Source: Ophioderma brevispina (Eukaryota; Echinodermata; Ophiuroidea; Amphilepidida; Ophiodermatidae). From it: 64,000 nt of DNA. The notes under the pieces were generated by a model that was not told the origin of the DNA, searched no databases, and saw nothing but the letters and a program-made list of their open reading frames with translations. Below are positions 36,040 to 46,619 of the stretch, in pieces. The DNA is taken from positions 58,043 through 122,042 of the forward strand of contig JAMKCH010005375.1 in NCBI GenBank assembly GCA_023653785.1, written 5' to 3'. Position 1 is the first letter of the stretch. Every line of letters starts with the position of its first letter. The position numbers and the translations under genes are program-made.

Positions 36040-36950
36040 ATGGCACGCTAGAGCGGACATAAAACGTCGTGTTTGACAAAGCGTATCGAGTTTGCAACGC
36101 TATGCCGGCAAATTCGCAAGTTTGCAACGATATGCCGGAGAGTTTGCAAGTTTGCAACGCTATGCCGGCGAGTTTGCAACGCTATGCCGGCGAGTTTGCA
36201 AGTTTATATCGCGACGACGGCGAGAGTTTGCAAGTTCGTATTCGTAATGCAATGACGGCGAGATGTTGTAAGTTTGCAACACGAAGACGGCGAGAGTTTG
36301 CATGTTCGTAACGCGATGACGGCGAGTTTTATTTTGATTTTGATTTGATTTTATTTTTTTTTATATTTATTTATATTTATAGAAAGTCACCTTTATTTAT
36401 TAATTTGTATTTATTTAGTTAGTTACTGTTTTATTTATTATTCATTTATTTCTTTTTATTTTTACTTATATTTTATATTATATTATTATGCACTGTTTAT
36501 TCTAACATGTATTTAAAAATACACCAAATGTATATAATAATATAAATATAAAATATAAGTAAATATAAATAAATAAAAATAAAGAAAAATAAATAAATAA
36601 AAAAATAACTAAATAAAAATAAATAAATAAAAGACAACTTTATATTAATATAACTTTATATAAATATAAATAAATAATAAATATAAATAAATAAAAAAAA
36701 ATAAAAAAAAAATAAATAGCAACCATCACCAACTGGCAAACTCTCGCCGGCATAGCGTTGTAAACTTGCAAACTCGCCGGCGTTGCAAACTCCCCGACAT
36801 AGCGTTGCAACTTGCAAACTCCCCGACATAGCGTTGCAAACTTGCAAACTCGCCGGCATAGCGTTGCAAGCTTACAAACTCGTCGGCAGAGCGTTGCAAA
36901 CTCGACGCGGTTTGTCAACTCGACGTTTTATGCCCGCTCTAGCGTGCCAT
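36040..36950. mobile_element. foldback element with repeat-built inverted arms
   Basis: The ends are ATGGCACGCTAGAGCGGACA (left) and, inverted, ATGGCACGCTAGAGCGGGCA (right). Each arm is about 230-280 bp and consists of imperfect units GTTTGCAACGCTATGCCGGC plus GA/AGTTTGCAA spacers of about 27-35 bp. The middle is an AAATAAATAAA/TTTATTTA simple-repeat loop. The flanks ATTCTCT (36033-36039) and ATTCTCC (36952-36958) look like a 7-8 bp target duplication. Apparent open frames made of repeated CNAMPASLQ residues are by-products of the units. It interrupts LINE coding sequence. Confidence 0.9.
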
Positions 36951-36955
36951 AATTC

Positions 36956-37600
36956 TCCACATTCTCTAAACTTCAACCACCCATTACTCACTCTAGCTCT
37001 CACGGCTGCTCACATTCACCATGCCCACTCACCCTGTCCCCCAGATACGTGAAATCATTCACGGATTCCACCTCATCACACAACTTTTCTACCTGTTCCA
37101 CCATCCCTCCAGTTCCTTTCTCACATCTTCCACACGCAAAATCTCTTGCCAAACTTGAGGTCACTCTCTTCATCTTTGTGCATCTGTCATGGATCCATTT
37201 CCTACATTTATCACACTAAATTACTTTGACCCTTTTCCCACATATTACTCACTAACACCTCCCCTCCACCCGACTCACCATCACCTTTGTCTTCTCAAGA
37301 TTTACCTTCAGGCCCTTACTCAAATGCTCCTTTCATTTCCAATTAAGGGATCCCTCAATTCCTCCATGGTCTCACACATTAAAACGAAGTCAACAGCATA
37401 CAACATCTCCTTCATCAGACATTATTTTGCACCCTACGTATTCCTCTTGCAACATCATCAAAATTAACACTTCATCTATTGTTCCCTTCCCTGGCATAAA
37501 ACCAAATTGCATCTCATCCACTTCCACTATCCTCCGAATTATATTATATAGTACCCTCTCCACAATCTTCATTGCATGCTCCAACAACTGATTGCATCCT
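36956..37600 (-). pseudogene. RT palm/thumb and zinc-finger segment of LINE ORF2
   Basis: On the minus strand: LLEHAMKIVERVLYNIIRRI, then VEVDEMQFGFMPGKGTIDEV (RT motif region) at 37587-37450; KGLKVNLEKTKVMVS; then a Cys/His array (ICGKR..CDKCRKWIHDRCTK and CGRC) at about 37240-37070; then CDEVESVNDFTYLGDRVS at about 37050. The finger between thumb and tail is characteristic of this family. Stops and indels are frequent. It continues the fragments on both sides of the two insertions. Confidence 0.9.
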
Positions 37601-37604
37601 CTTT

Positions 37605-38220
37605 CCTTTTAAAGCGAAATGCCAGGCTAATATAATTTGCGCTTCAACATATTATAAATACATTTTGTTTCAAATGAATGTCTTTCAGTTAGAAAAATGA
37701 CACTATATTATTGATATCAAAGTAAAACGTTTATAATATCTTCCGTATATGATTGCAGCCATTTTGATCGGCCCACGAGAAAAATTGAAATCATGATGGT
37801 ATATATTTAGTAGTACATAGTGTGTCTTGAAATAAGTATCCAGTGAAAGATTAGTGAATGCCATAACCAAACCTTTTCAGCTATATTCTGTTCAAGAACC
37901 CACTCCAGTTTTTAATCGATCGTTACTGCTTTTCTACTGGATACACTATATAATCTGATTTTCTGACCAGGAGTACCCTAGACATTCCTTAGACACCTGT
38001 TTTTATCTATTGACTTACAAAGTCATACAACGTCACCAATGCCGAGCGACGTCACCAATGCCGAACACGGTGACCTCAATGGGCAACATTTATTAGTTAA
38101 TTCTGCTAATTAGGCAATCAATATTGCAGTAGATATTATTTCTTTCAGACCGCAAAGACATCTTTTAAAACATACTTAAATTAAAAATTAGCCTGTTAGT
38201 ACACTTTAAAATCGTAACTA
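37605..38220. mobile_element. MITE inserted in the LINE RT
   Basis: About 615 bp of unrelated AT-rich sequence separates two contiguous parts of the RT. Its ends share TTTTAAAGYG, then CAGGCTAAT, in inverted orientation (left at 37608-37637, right at about 38185-38212). No open frame. An internal doublet CGTCACCAATGCCGA occurs at 38030-38060. Exact ends and target duplication are uncertain. Confidence 0.6.
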
Positions 38221-38224
38221 CCGC

Positions 38225-38800
38225 ACTCACCGCCCACTCCGGGATCCCCCTCCATCTAACATTCTCTGACACAACTCCTTCGTCACACCGATCATCACAG
38301 CTCTACTTGCAATAATCACCTCATTACTCACCTCCGAGGGTCCAGCAGCCTTTCCTATTTTCATTTCTGTGATTGCCTTCACCACTTCGCCAGCAGACAT
38401 GACCAAATCACCCACACTTTGCACATTCTGGTCATCTGACATCTCACCTTAAAAATTCTCAATCTCTTCGCACTTCCTATACCACTCTGCGGAGCTTAGC
38501 CGCATTTCAACCTCACTCCTCCTCAAAAAACATTACGACTGTCACCACCCTATCACTCCTTCTTCCCACCTCTACCACCTTCTCACACAATTCCTCCTTC
38601 TCCAATACTCCCACACCCCCTATATCCCATCAGTATTTCCGGTCCACCGCAACTTGTACGTTTCCCCTCTACCCCACCATCCTAGCCCCTGCCATCTCCA
38701 ACGCACATCCTGTACACAACACGTCCACCCTCCTCTTCCTCACCTCCCCACATATCTCCGCTCATTTCCTCTCAAACTCACTAAAACTTTGCCGTTGGAT
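38225..38800 (-). pseudogene. endonuclease and N-terminal RT of the zinc-finger LINE
   Basis: Minus strand 38800-38500 shows the endonuclease portion (VDVLC, GARMVG, YKLRWTGNTDG-like letters split over frames, then GGVGVL, KEELCEKVVEV, RRSDRV). After a short damaged region, 38442-38227 gives VVKAITEMKIGKAAGPSEVS and ELCQRMLDGG, the entry to the RT domain. The endonuclease is incomplete and its 5' start is not visible. The pieces at 37600-35516 complete the order endonuclease, RT, finger, tail. Confidence 0.8.
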
Positions 38801-38809
38801 TTTTTCACC

Positions 38810-39050
38810 AACCATTCTGGGTATTGATTGGGTACAGTAAGACGACCACATAACAGGAAAAATGTAAATCGATTATATACAGATTTAAAATGACGTAATT
38901 TCGGTCCAAAATCTCATCGAGCGCCGGACATATTTCATGACGACAATGATAGGTATAAAAAGGGTATTTCATGTGGATATCATTTTATTTTCACTATGTT
39001 TCGGTGGTCAGGGTAGGCCAAAGACGACTGGAATACTTCTGTATACTCCA
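38810..39050. other. no recognisable feature
   Basis: Short AT-rich spacer between the LINE and the next MITE. Confidence 0.4.
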
Positions 39051-39052
39051 TG

Positions 39053-39619
39053 TCGTCGCCCACGTCACATACGGTCTTATCTGACTAAATACCTTTTTCG
39101 TGAGAAAATCGCCATGAATTTCTACCGGGAGTATTTAATTTTTATTATGAGAAAACATTCTGAATTTAAGTTTTAACTTTGCTGAGTTTTGAAAGTGCAA
39201 TTGTAATTCCTGATTAGAACTACAAATCATAAGTCTGTATTTAAACGCAAAAAAGGTGGGTATTTTACATTGACGGCTAATTTCACAGTTATGCTTCGTT
39301 TCAGATAGATCATGTAAACGCACGAGGCATATAAGACGCCCTAGATCTGAGTGAAAAACGTAACACACTTGTTTTACGCACAACGTACTTATACACGCCT
39401 ATTGATTAACGTTTTGTAAATACGGCAGTATGTGAAATCGCGATATGCCGTTTTGAGCTAATTGATCAAAAATTCTTAATTAATTTCTCTCCTAATTCAG
39501 GTCACTTTCAAGATTGTACCTTTGTGCATGTATAGACCACATAATATTATAAGTAATATGCAAATATCTCACAAAAGTCAAAAATGTCAGATAAGACAAT
39601 ATGTTGATGTGGGCGACGA
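39053..39619. mobile_element. TCGTCGGC-family MITE, copy 2
   Basis: The left end is TCGTCGCCCACGTCACATAC and the right end, inverted, is TCGTCGCCCACATCAACATA. Both continue into TCTTATCTGAC. The interior shares the GAGAAAATCGC word with copy 1 at 15231. 567 bp, non-coding. Confidence 0.75.
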
Positions 39620-39624
39620 TATAT

Positions 39625-40640
39625 TTCTGCTTCCGTAGTGTCATAAGGGTGTTCCGAGTGGACCCCCCCTCTGGAAGCGCTTTAAATAAAAAGCAAACCG
39701 TTGGATATATTTTTTTTTTTATTTTAAATCAAAAGTGTGGGTATTGATGGGGGACCTCAACAACGACAGGGATCATAACATTGGTTGTGACAATTCAATG
39801 GGTGGGGGGCGGTCCAAACACTACTTTTTTTTTTTTGATTTTCCCTAACATTTTTCCTGGCTCATAATAGTTGAACATAATACCATTACCTTTTTCTGAA
39901 ATCAAAATTAAAAAAAAAAATACTCAGTTACAATTAAAGGTGCAAATCAATTTTGAATACGCCAACCATTTTTAATGCTAAGGAGGCATAAAATATATAT
40001 TTTTCACCAAAATAGGCATATCTGATCTTTAGACATTACATAAATTCTTGGAAAAAAATCTAGGTCTTTAAAACAGGACACTAGAAAAGCACATCATGTT
40101 CCTCATGTCCCGTCAAATCCTTATGCACTTAAGCGCTAAACACCGTTAATTTTTCAAGTGAAACTACCTATTTTGATACCCGAACAAAGTACGCGCGTGA
40201 TACAACCTTAACTTTAACAAAATATATATATCCTAAATACGTGTTTTGTACCGAGCTTGATACCGCACTTTGGAATACAGGTGCCCCGGGCCTTGTTACA
40301 AAATTCTTGTTAGGACAGGAGTAAATCAATGGTAGTGTCACCGGTGCATTGTTGATGAATCCGGTGTTGGGGCGGATTTGTTTAGGTTTGTATTTAATCG
40401 AATTGGATATAAGTTTATCAATAAGCAAGCACCGCGTCGTTGTTCAAGTCCGCGTCTGTGTACATAACCTTCCAACAAATACTAAAGTACTCCTTTACTA
40501 TTTGAATATTAGGGATCCTCGTGTCATATGTTGATTTAAAATAAGCTTCGTAAATTTTTGTACGAGTTAGAATCAGTTTTCATAATAAAACTCTAAGGTC
40601 ATGCAAGATTTATTTATGTATGCACATACACACATTTCGA
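39625..40640. other. no recognisable feature
   Basis: AT-rich with poly-T and poly-A runs; open frames at 40168-40534 overlap on both strands and show no domain. Confidence 0.45.
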
Positions 40641-40649
40641 AGTTAACAC

Positions 40650-41930
40650 AAACGGTAGGGTACGGGTGGGGAGGGAGATTTCGAGAGGGAGGGGAGAGGC
40701 GAATCAAAAAAGGGGGGGGAATGGAGGCAAGAGAGGGCGGGGAGGCTGGAGGGGAGGGGATGGAGGGGGGGGTGAACGGGGGGTGAAGAAGGCGGAGGTA
40801 TGGAATAGGAAGGGGGGGGGGTAAAAAGGGGCGAAATTGGGAAGGAAGTAAGGTATTGGGAGGAGGGAAAAGGAGGGTAGTGGCGATGTGGCTGGAGGGC
40901 TGGGACGAGGAGGTCGAAGGTAGGGGGTGGATGGGGGGAAGAGAGGGGAAAGAGATTCAGGGCGGGGGGCGGGGAGGGGGAGGAGGCTGGTAGTGCGGTG
41001 AGAAAGAAGGGGACGTAGATGGCGAAGGTGGGCGATAGAGAAGGAGTGGCGGGGGGAGGTGGGGTTTGCAGAAAGGGGGAGGGAGGACAGAGAATTGGGA
41101 GAAAATTGGGAGGGAGGAGGCGGGGGGGGGTGGGAAAAGGAAAAAAATGGATAAGGCGGAAATGGGCGGGGAATGAGTCGAGAGTTGGAATTGGCGGAGG
41201 GAGGAGGTGGGAAGAGAAGGGTAGTGGTTGGGAGGTAGGGAGAGGGGAGGGGGAAATGTGCGGGAAGAGGGCTGCGTGGAGAAAGAGGGGGGAGGAAGGG
41301 AAAGGGGAAGAGAGACCAGAATAGACGAGAGAGGTGGTGGGAAAGTGTGGTACAGAGGGGCGGAGAAGCGGGCGGGGGGAGCGAGGAGGGCGGCGTAGGA
41401 GTAAGGTCAAGAAATGTATAAGGGGTGAGAAGGGGAGGACGAGGAGGGTGTGGTTTCAAGAAAAAAAGGTGAGACATAAGCCGAAGGGTTGAGGGGGTGA
41501 AAGGTGGAGGTGGGGAGGGGGGGTCAGAAAGGTTGGGACCAGAGGCTAGGGACGGTGGAAAGAGCATGAGTGAAACGGGGGCCTAGAAGGGCGGAAAAGC
41601 AACTAAAAAACGGGGGATGTAGAAAGAGTATGGAGGAACGCAGGCCACGAAGGGTGAGGATAGCGAGGTAGGGGGAATAAGGAGGGAGGGTTTGACGGGA
41701 GGAGGGGAGACAGAGGCGAAAAGCAGGGGAGGGAAGATTGTAGAATATTATGAGGGGGGGGAGAAGGTGGGTGGGGTAGATGACGAGTGGTTGAGGGGGG
41801 GTAGATGGGGAAAGGAAGCGCGCTTAAGGGGAAGGGGAGGTAGGGGCGGAGGGGGGGAAGGGAGAGCAGACCGAGAGGGTGCGGATGGGTGGAGCAGGGT
41901 GTAGGGATGCAAGTAAGAAGCTGGGGGGGG
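40650..41930. repeat. GA-rich (purine) low-complexity block, about 1.3 kb
   Basis: The plus strand is composed almost wholly of G and A with scattered T and very little C (GGGAGGA, GGGGGG, GAAGG words). The minus strand is a near-continuous polypyrimidine tract that yields artificial Pro/Ser/Leu/Phe frames of 255 and 287 codons. No fixed period. The composition favours triplex (H-DNA) and quadruplex structures. It differs from the block at 2095-5560, which has many more T. Confidence 0.8.
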
Positions 41931-41934
41931 TATT

Positions 41935-42700
41935 TAATTTGAGTAACACTCTGGAAAAGCGTACTGTGTTATACTTATTATCACGGTTAAACATGATACT
42001 GAGCGTATTCAGATCACGCGTTCAACATGAGCAAGTCACACGCAGAGAAAAGTCGGGGTCTGGATGTAGGAGCCTTAAGAGCATTTGCCCACCATAAATA
42101 ACAATAAATGTTCCAAACACATTCCAATTTGATGTGATATAATACTCTTAAATGCATCCGCACCTACCCCTTGTCAGACGACTCGTAACTTTAATACATG
42201 TTCGTGATTGACACGGGAATCAACGTTCAAGTTACTACTGTAAACAAAAATCCAGTAAAAAAGCATGCATTAGCAGCGGCATAAAAAAACGTCAGCAGGG
42301 TGTATCTGGTAATATGCTTAGGCAATGATTATTATTTCAGGATTGAATATTCCAAATATCCAAATACTATATGTTGTAAGAGCACCGTGAAAATTGATTT
42401 GCTAAAATAACATTTACTTGTTTTTTTAAGCGGGCGCTCCGATATTTTCATAAAATATATATTTTTTCATTCAACTTGCACTAAAGCAAAATGGATATCT
42501 AGGCCTTTGGAAGTCTAGAGATATATTTTAAACACATAAAAATACATACCCAAAACAGGGACATTATAAGAGGCTATACACATCCAATTATATTGGTTAG
42601 GTGCAACTTTTAAGTTTGCCGCTAACTTTAAAATCAACACTGAGTCTATTACATGAATAGATCATAGACTCGTATTCATTGATATGTAAATCCACAAAGC
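41935..42700. other. no recognisable feature
   Basis: AT-rich; nothing repeats or codes by eye. Confidence 0.45.
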
Positions 42701-42939
42701 CTAGTTCGGTCAAACAATGTGCATGCCGTGAGAATCCACTCTAGCGTTTGGTTTTCCTTATGTTACACGGACCTGTTCCTCCGGGGTCGGTGTCTGCTTA
42801 ATTACTGGTCGCCGGGAAATCGTCCGTTTTACCCCAGGCGGGGCGGGCCAAGCCTCATAGCCATTAGAGTCAACTCACCCAAAAATTGGTCAAAAAAATT
42901 ACAAGCATACGAGTGCAAAACCACAAACTAATTTTTTTG

Positions 42940-43470
42940 GTGCTTTTGTGATTGGGTGGTGGTATGGTCGGACAATGAAAACAGGAAGGGAGATGGGAGA
43001 ATTAGAAGGGGGGGCATGACGAAGACCGTTAGACGGAGGGGGTCGTTGTTGGTTGGTGCTCAGGACATGGTTGCCCCGACCATTCCTCGGACCCCTCGAA
43101 CGCAGCATGGCCACCTCAGAAGCTCGGACGCAATTCAAAACGGGCCGCCAAGACACGAATACTGCCCACAAGGCCAACGGCCACCTCCCTGCTCCACAAC
43201 CTCACTCACTGCCAACCATTTCAAATGCTCTACCTACCATCCCATCTACCGCAAACAACCTCGCGCACAAAGCGAGCAGCAGACCACAAAAGATACGAAC
43301 ATGGATAGTAGCCCTTACCGGATATGACGGAATCGTACCGGAAAGGGGAAAGACAAACAAAACAACACACGCAAACACACAACAATTTGGGCTTTGCTGT
43401 GGGTTCGGGTCATGGGTGGTTTCCCTCTGACCCAATACGACTAACCTCCCCTCCGTTCGTTTCTTCATGC
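42940..43470 (+). other. GC-richer island with an unassigned open frame
   Basis: This patch is visibly richer in G and C than its surroundings and carries open frames on both strands (43053-43430 plus, 125 codons; 43202-43468 minus). The plus frame has an internal Met starting MATSEARTQFKTGRQDTNTA, with a polar, Pro/Asn-rich sequence. I recognise no domain. The 5' region of an old retroelement or a CpG-rich exon are both possible. Confidence 0.2.
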
Positions 43471-43479
43471 AAAAATTAG

Positions 43480-44265
43480 AAAAAAAAACCCTTCCATGGG
43501 AGTTGATTCTTCCAAACTACCACGGGTTTGGAAAAGACAATATTCCTTAAAACATAGTAACAAATTCAGCAATTTTTCGTCAAGATTTGCTTTTACGTGT
43601 GTTAAACCAATGGCGTACGTCTGGAAATTGGGATTTCTTTGCACTCCCTTCTCCGCCCCTGCTGTTTACCATACTTGCACTCATTGGGTTAACTAATTTC
43701 AGGGGAGGGCTAATGTATATAAAAGCGAAAAAAAAAGCTTTATAACATGCAAACTATCATTTTGAAAAAATCTAGAGGGCGCACTATGTTTCAAATTTGG
43801 CCATGTCTCTTTAAACTACTAACATTTTCACACACGTTCTCCTGCTAGTTTGTGTGTTTTCCTTGTTAGAAGGAAACCATCAATTTTTTTAAAGCAAGAA
43901 AACCTATTGAATACTCATACTTCACGTGCCAAAACTCTATTCAACTTTTTTTTGGAGGTTGAGGCATGAACAAAAATATAATGTCTAAAAGAACTAAGTA
44001 CAAGAAGAGATACACACCAATAAAGGTTACAAAGAGGCTCGCTCCAGACTCGTACTCGTTCCTTTCTTGAAAAACGCTTATTGCGTTCCTTTGATGCAAA
44101 TCACAACAGTACCAATTTTTATTTCATTCCGTAACTTATATTCAATACATCGCATTTATTTTATAGGAAATTATGTATCTGATATAACATCAAACCCAAG
44201 TTGCTATAAAAACTAATTATTTATCTGGCCAAATATGTAGCTGTTATAGGTGCGAAGCGAACACC
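43480..44265. other. no recognisable feature
   Basis: AT-rich, no open frame of interest. Confidence 0.45.
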
Positions 44266-44272
44266 ATGCGAC

Positions 44273-44419
44273 ATGGCAGACAATGGCAACACACAATTTA
44301 CGTTTCGTCTTGACACACATCGCCGCCCATTGTTGAATCCTGGCAAACCTTGGCAAATCTTCATTGCCCTAGGGAGTTTATCAACTACGCTTAAATGGCT
44401 GAAGCGTAACTGCGGTCCG
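44273..44419 (+). CDS. candidate first coding exon, unknown protein
   Basis: An ATG in a reasonable start context (GCGACATGGCAG) opens 49 codons (MADNGNTQFTFRLDTHRRPL, then a segment with KPWQIFIALGSL and LKWLKRNCGP). A consensus 5' splice site (CCG|GTAAGT) follows immediately at 44420, in phase 0. Residue choice looks protein-like rather than repeat-derived, and the stretch is locally less AT-biased. I do not recognise the protein and cannot identify a second exon. A chance frame next to a chance donor remains possible. Confidence 0.35.
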
Positions 44420-44707
44420 GTAAGTACGTATTTCCGGTTTTTAACTGGAAAGCGTAATGAAACTCAGGATAAAAGTCTCAAAGAATAATACCGAAGGCAT
44501 TGTGGGAAAAGGGATGCAGCCCGTAGCGATTGGCGTTGTTTGTTCACTTTTCCGTGTTGCGAACACCGAAGGGGTAGGTGTGTTTGGTGCATGGGGGTGG
44601 GGGGGGGTTGTTGGAGGGACTAAACCTTCTATTTTACTATACATCTGCGGACACCGTGTCAAGCGATGACGGTTTAACTATCTACTATTGTTAATAATCT
44701 TAGGGTA

Positions 44708-44908
44708 AGGGCAGTGGTTAATAACCAGCGGGTGTGGGGGGGGCCTGCTTCGAACCCTTGCCACCCGCCAACCCCCCCCCCCCCCATGAATGACTCGTGT
44801 CCTCCTGGATTGTACAAAAATTAGCCCCCTCACAATATGCCCTCGCCACCCTTCTGGGCCCCCCCCCCCCTCCCTTTGCAAATTGCATGGTTGCGCCACT
44901 GGGTAGGG
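44708..44908. mobile_element. possible C/G-run hAT-like MITE
   Basis: The right end, inverted, reads CAGTGGCGCAACCATG, resembling the CAGTGGCGTAAC end of the hAT-like element at 14696. The left end at about 44710 reads CAGTGGTTAATAACCAG, which agrees only in its first six bases. The interior has long G and C runs (44732, 44775, 44860) as in the 14.7-kb element. No clear target duplication. Confidence 0.3.
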
Positions 44909-45099
44909 TAGAATAAACTGAACTTATTCTGCCTAACCCCTAAAATACAGGGCGACAGGTTGACTTTCTGTTATTGCCTGTCGCCCCAAAGTTTTAGGCC
45001 TGAGCGCACTCTCTATAAAGAATTATTTACTCCACATTTCCCTATTCTCAAGTCCTACCCTCTCTCAGGGGCTTATAGTTCATAATAGGATGGGCATAT

Positions 45100-45850
45100 A
45101 TTGGCCTGTGCATGTGCCAGAAATAATTAGTTCAGTAAATGTATATGCCATCAATAATTCATACGCCCGCGGTGAGATCTCTTATTTATAAAATGATTAG
45201 TTAAGTAAATTTATAGGCCTCCCAGTGCAATCTTCTTATCTAGAAGAAATATTTTTAAAACCCCACAATTTCCCTCATTTCTTCAACCCCCTGCCTTCTT
45301 CAAGGAATTTCTTATTTTTTTTTTTACTAGTTTCCGAATTGAAAGAACTGCTGCGCCCATCTGTGAATTACTAGTTAAGAAAAATTCCATTGACCTATCG
45401 GCGCAACACTCTTAGGCTAAGACTTATTAATTCAAATAACTTTTAGCGGCCTGCTGCGCAACCCTCCTATCTAAGAAATTATTGGTTCAATAATTTATAG
45501 GCCTACTACGTATAAATTTATTTATTGTCCATCAATAAATCTATAAAGCCTCGACGTAAGCTTTCTATTTGAGAAAATTTTATTTCTGTAAATTAATAAT
45601 CCTGCGAAGAACCTCTTAAAAGAATTATTAATTCAGCAATATCTATAGGCCCTGCAGCTCAATCCTCTTACCTTAGAAATAAGGTCCGTTAAATTTATAG
45701 ACCGCGGCACAATCCTTTAGCTAAGCAATGATTATTTCAGTAAATTTACAGGCCTGCGGCGCAACCCTCTTGCTAAGAATGATTAGTTATGCCTGCAGCA
45801 AAAATTCCTTTTACTAAGAAATGATAGTTCGGTAAATCTTTGGCCATGGG
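45100..45850. repeat. degenerate minisatellite, unit about 55-60 bp
   Basis: Diverged units follow the pattern TAAGAAATGATTAGTTCAGT, AAATTTATAGGCCTGC, GGCGCAACCCTCTTAGC. Around ten can be traced, with variable spacing and many indels. No coding potential. A short outlying block lies at 46440-46610. Confidence 0.7.
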
Positions 45851-45854
45851 ACAA

Positions 45855-46435
45855 AAGAAAAATTGTTCATTCATTACATACTTCGCAGAAGTAAACCAAT
45901 TCCCACTATAAATAAATATTAAATGTCACGCGCCCGCACGACGAACTTGTTTTGAATGGGCTTCCCCCCCTGAAATATACGGTCAGTTAATTAAAGCACA
46001 GTAGAAGCCTAAGGTTTATTTGTTCGTGAAAGAGACAAGTAATCTTGTGCTTTGCGTCATGAAAAACTACTCAATCTTAATTAATAGCGGGTATTAGCAC
46101 TGATCTGTTTCAACTGTGGGGGTAATAACAATGGCTCTATAACTTCAGATAAAAGTGCTTTATCCTCTGCATACCCAAGCGGATTTCTGATATCAACAGT
46201 GCCTAGCATTTGCTCGAGTCAATGCAGCCTAGTGTACATGTCCTGGTCCAACTGATATTTAGGAAAACAAATTGTATGACATTTTATTAATATCCAATCA
46301 AATGTGCAACTTTTGCATTGACACACCCCATATTATTGAAAGGTCTAATGTACAACAATAAAACTGCGCAGAAATCTTACTCTTAGCCGATATACGTACC
46401 AATTTCCTTATGCCAAGAATCTTTCTGCTTTGTTG
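45855..46435. other. no recognisable feature between minisatellite blocks
   Basis: AT-rich sequence without the minisatellite unit. Confidence 0.4.
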
Positions 46436-46439
46436 ATCC

Positions 46440-46610
46440 CATGAGTATATAGACCCGTGGCGCAACCATCTTAGCTAAGAAGTGGTTAGTTCAGTAAATT
46501 CATAGGCCTGAGGCTATCGTCTTAGCTAAAAATGGTAAGATAGGCCCGCGGCGTAACTCTTTTAAGCTGAGAAATTATTAGATAAGTAAATTTAACACCT
46601 ACTCGCAATC
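46440..46610. repeat. second block of the same minisatellite
   Basis: About three units with GTGGCGCAACCATCTTAGCT, AGTTCAGTAAATTCATAGGC and GGCCCGCGGCGTAACTC. Confidence 0.65.
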
Positions 46611-46619
46611 TTCTTTTGT

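Noticed and set aside
36069..36918. Open frames with repeated CNAMPASLQ-type residues
   Set aside because: They are translations of the foldback arm modules on both strands, not proteins.
40643..41567. Open frames of 255 and 287 codons on the minus strand
   Set aside because: Same cause: a polypyrimidine strand gives only Pro, Ser, Leu and Phe codons. The two frames overlap in different registers.
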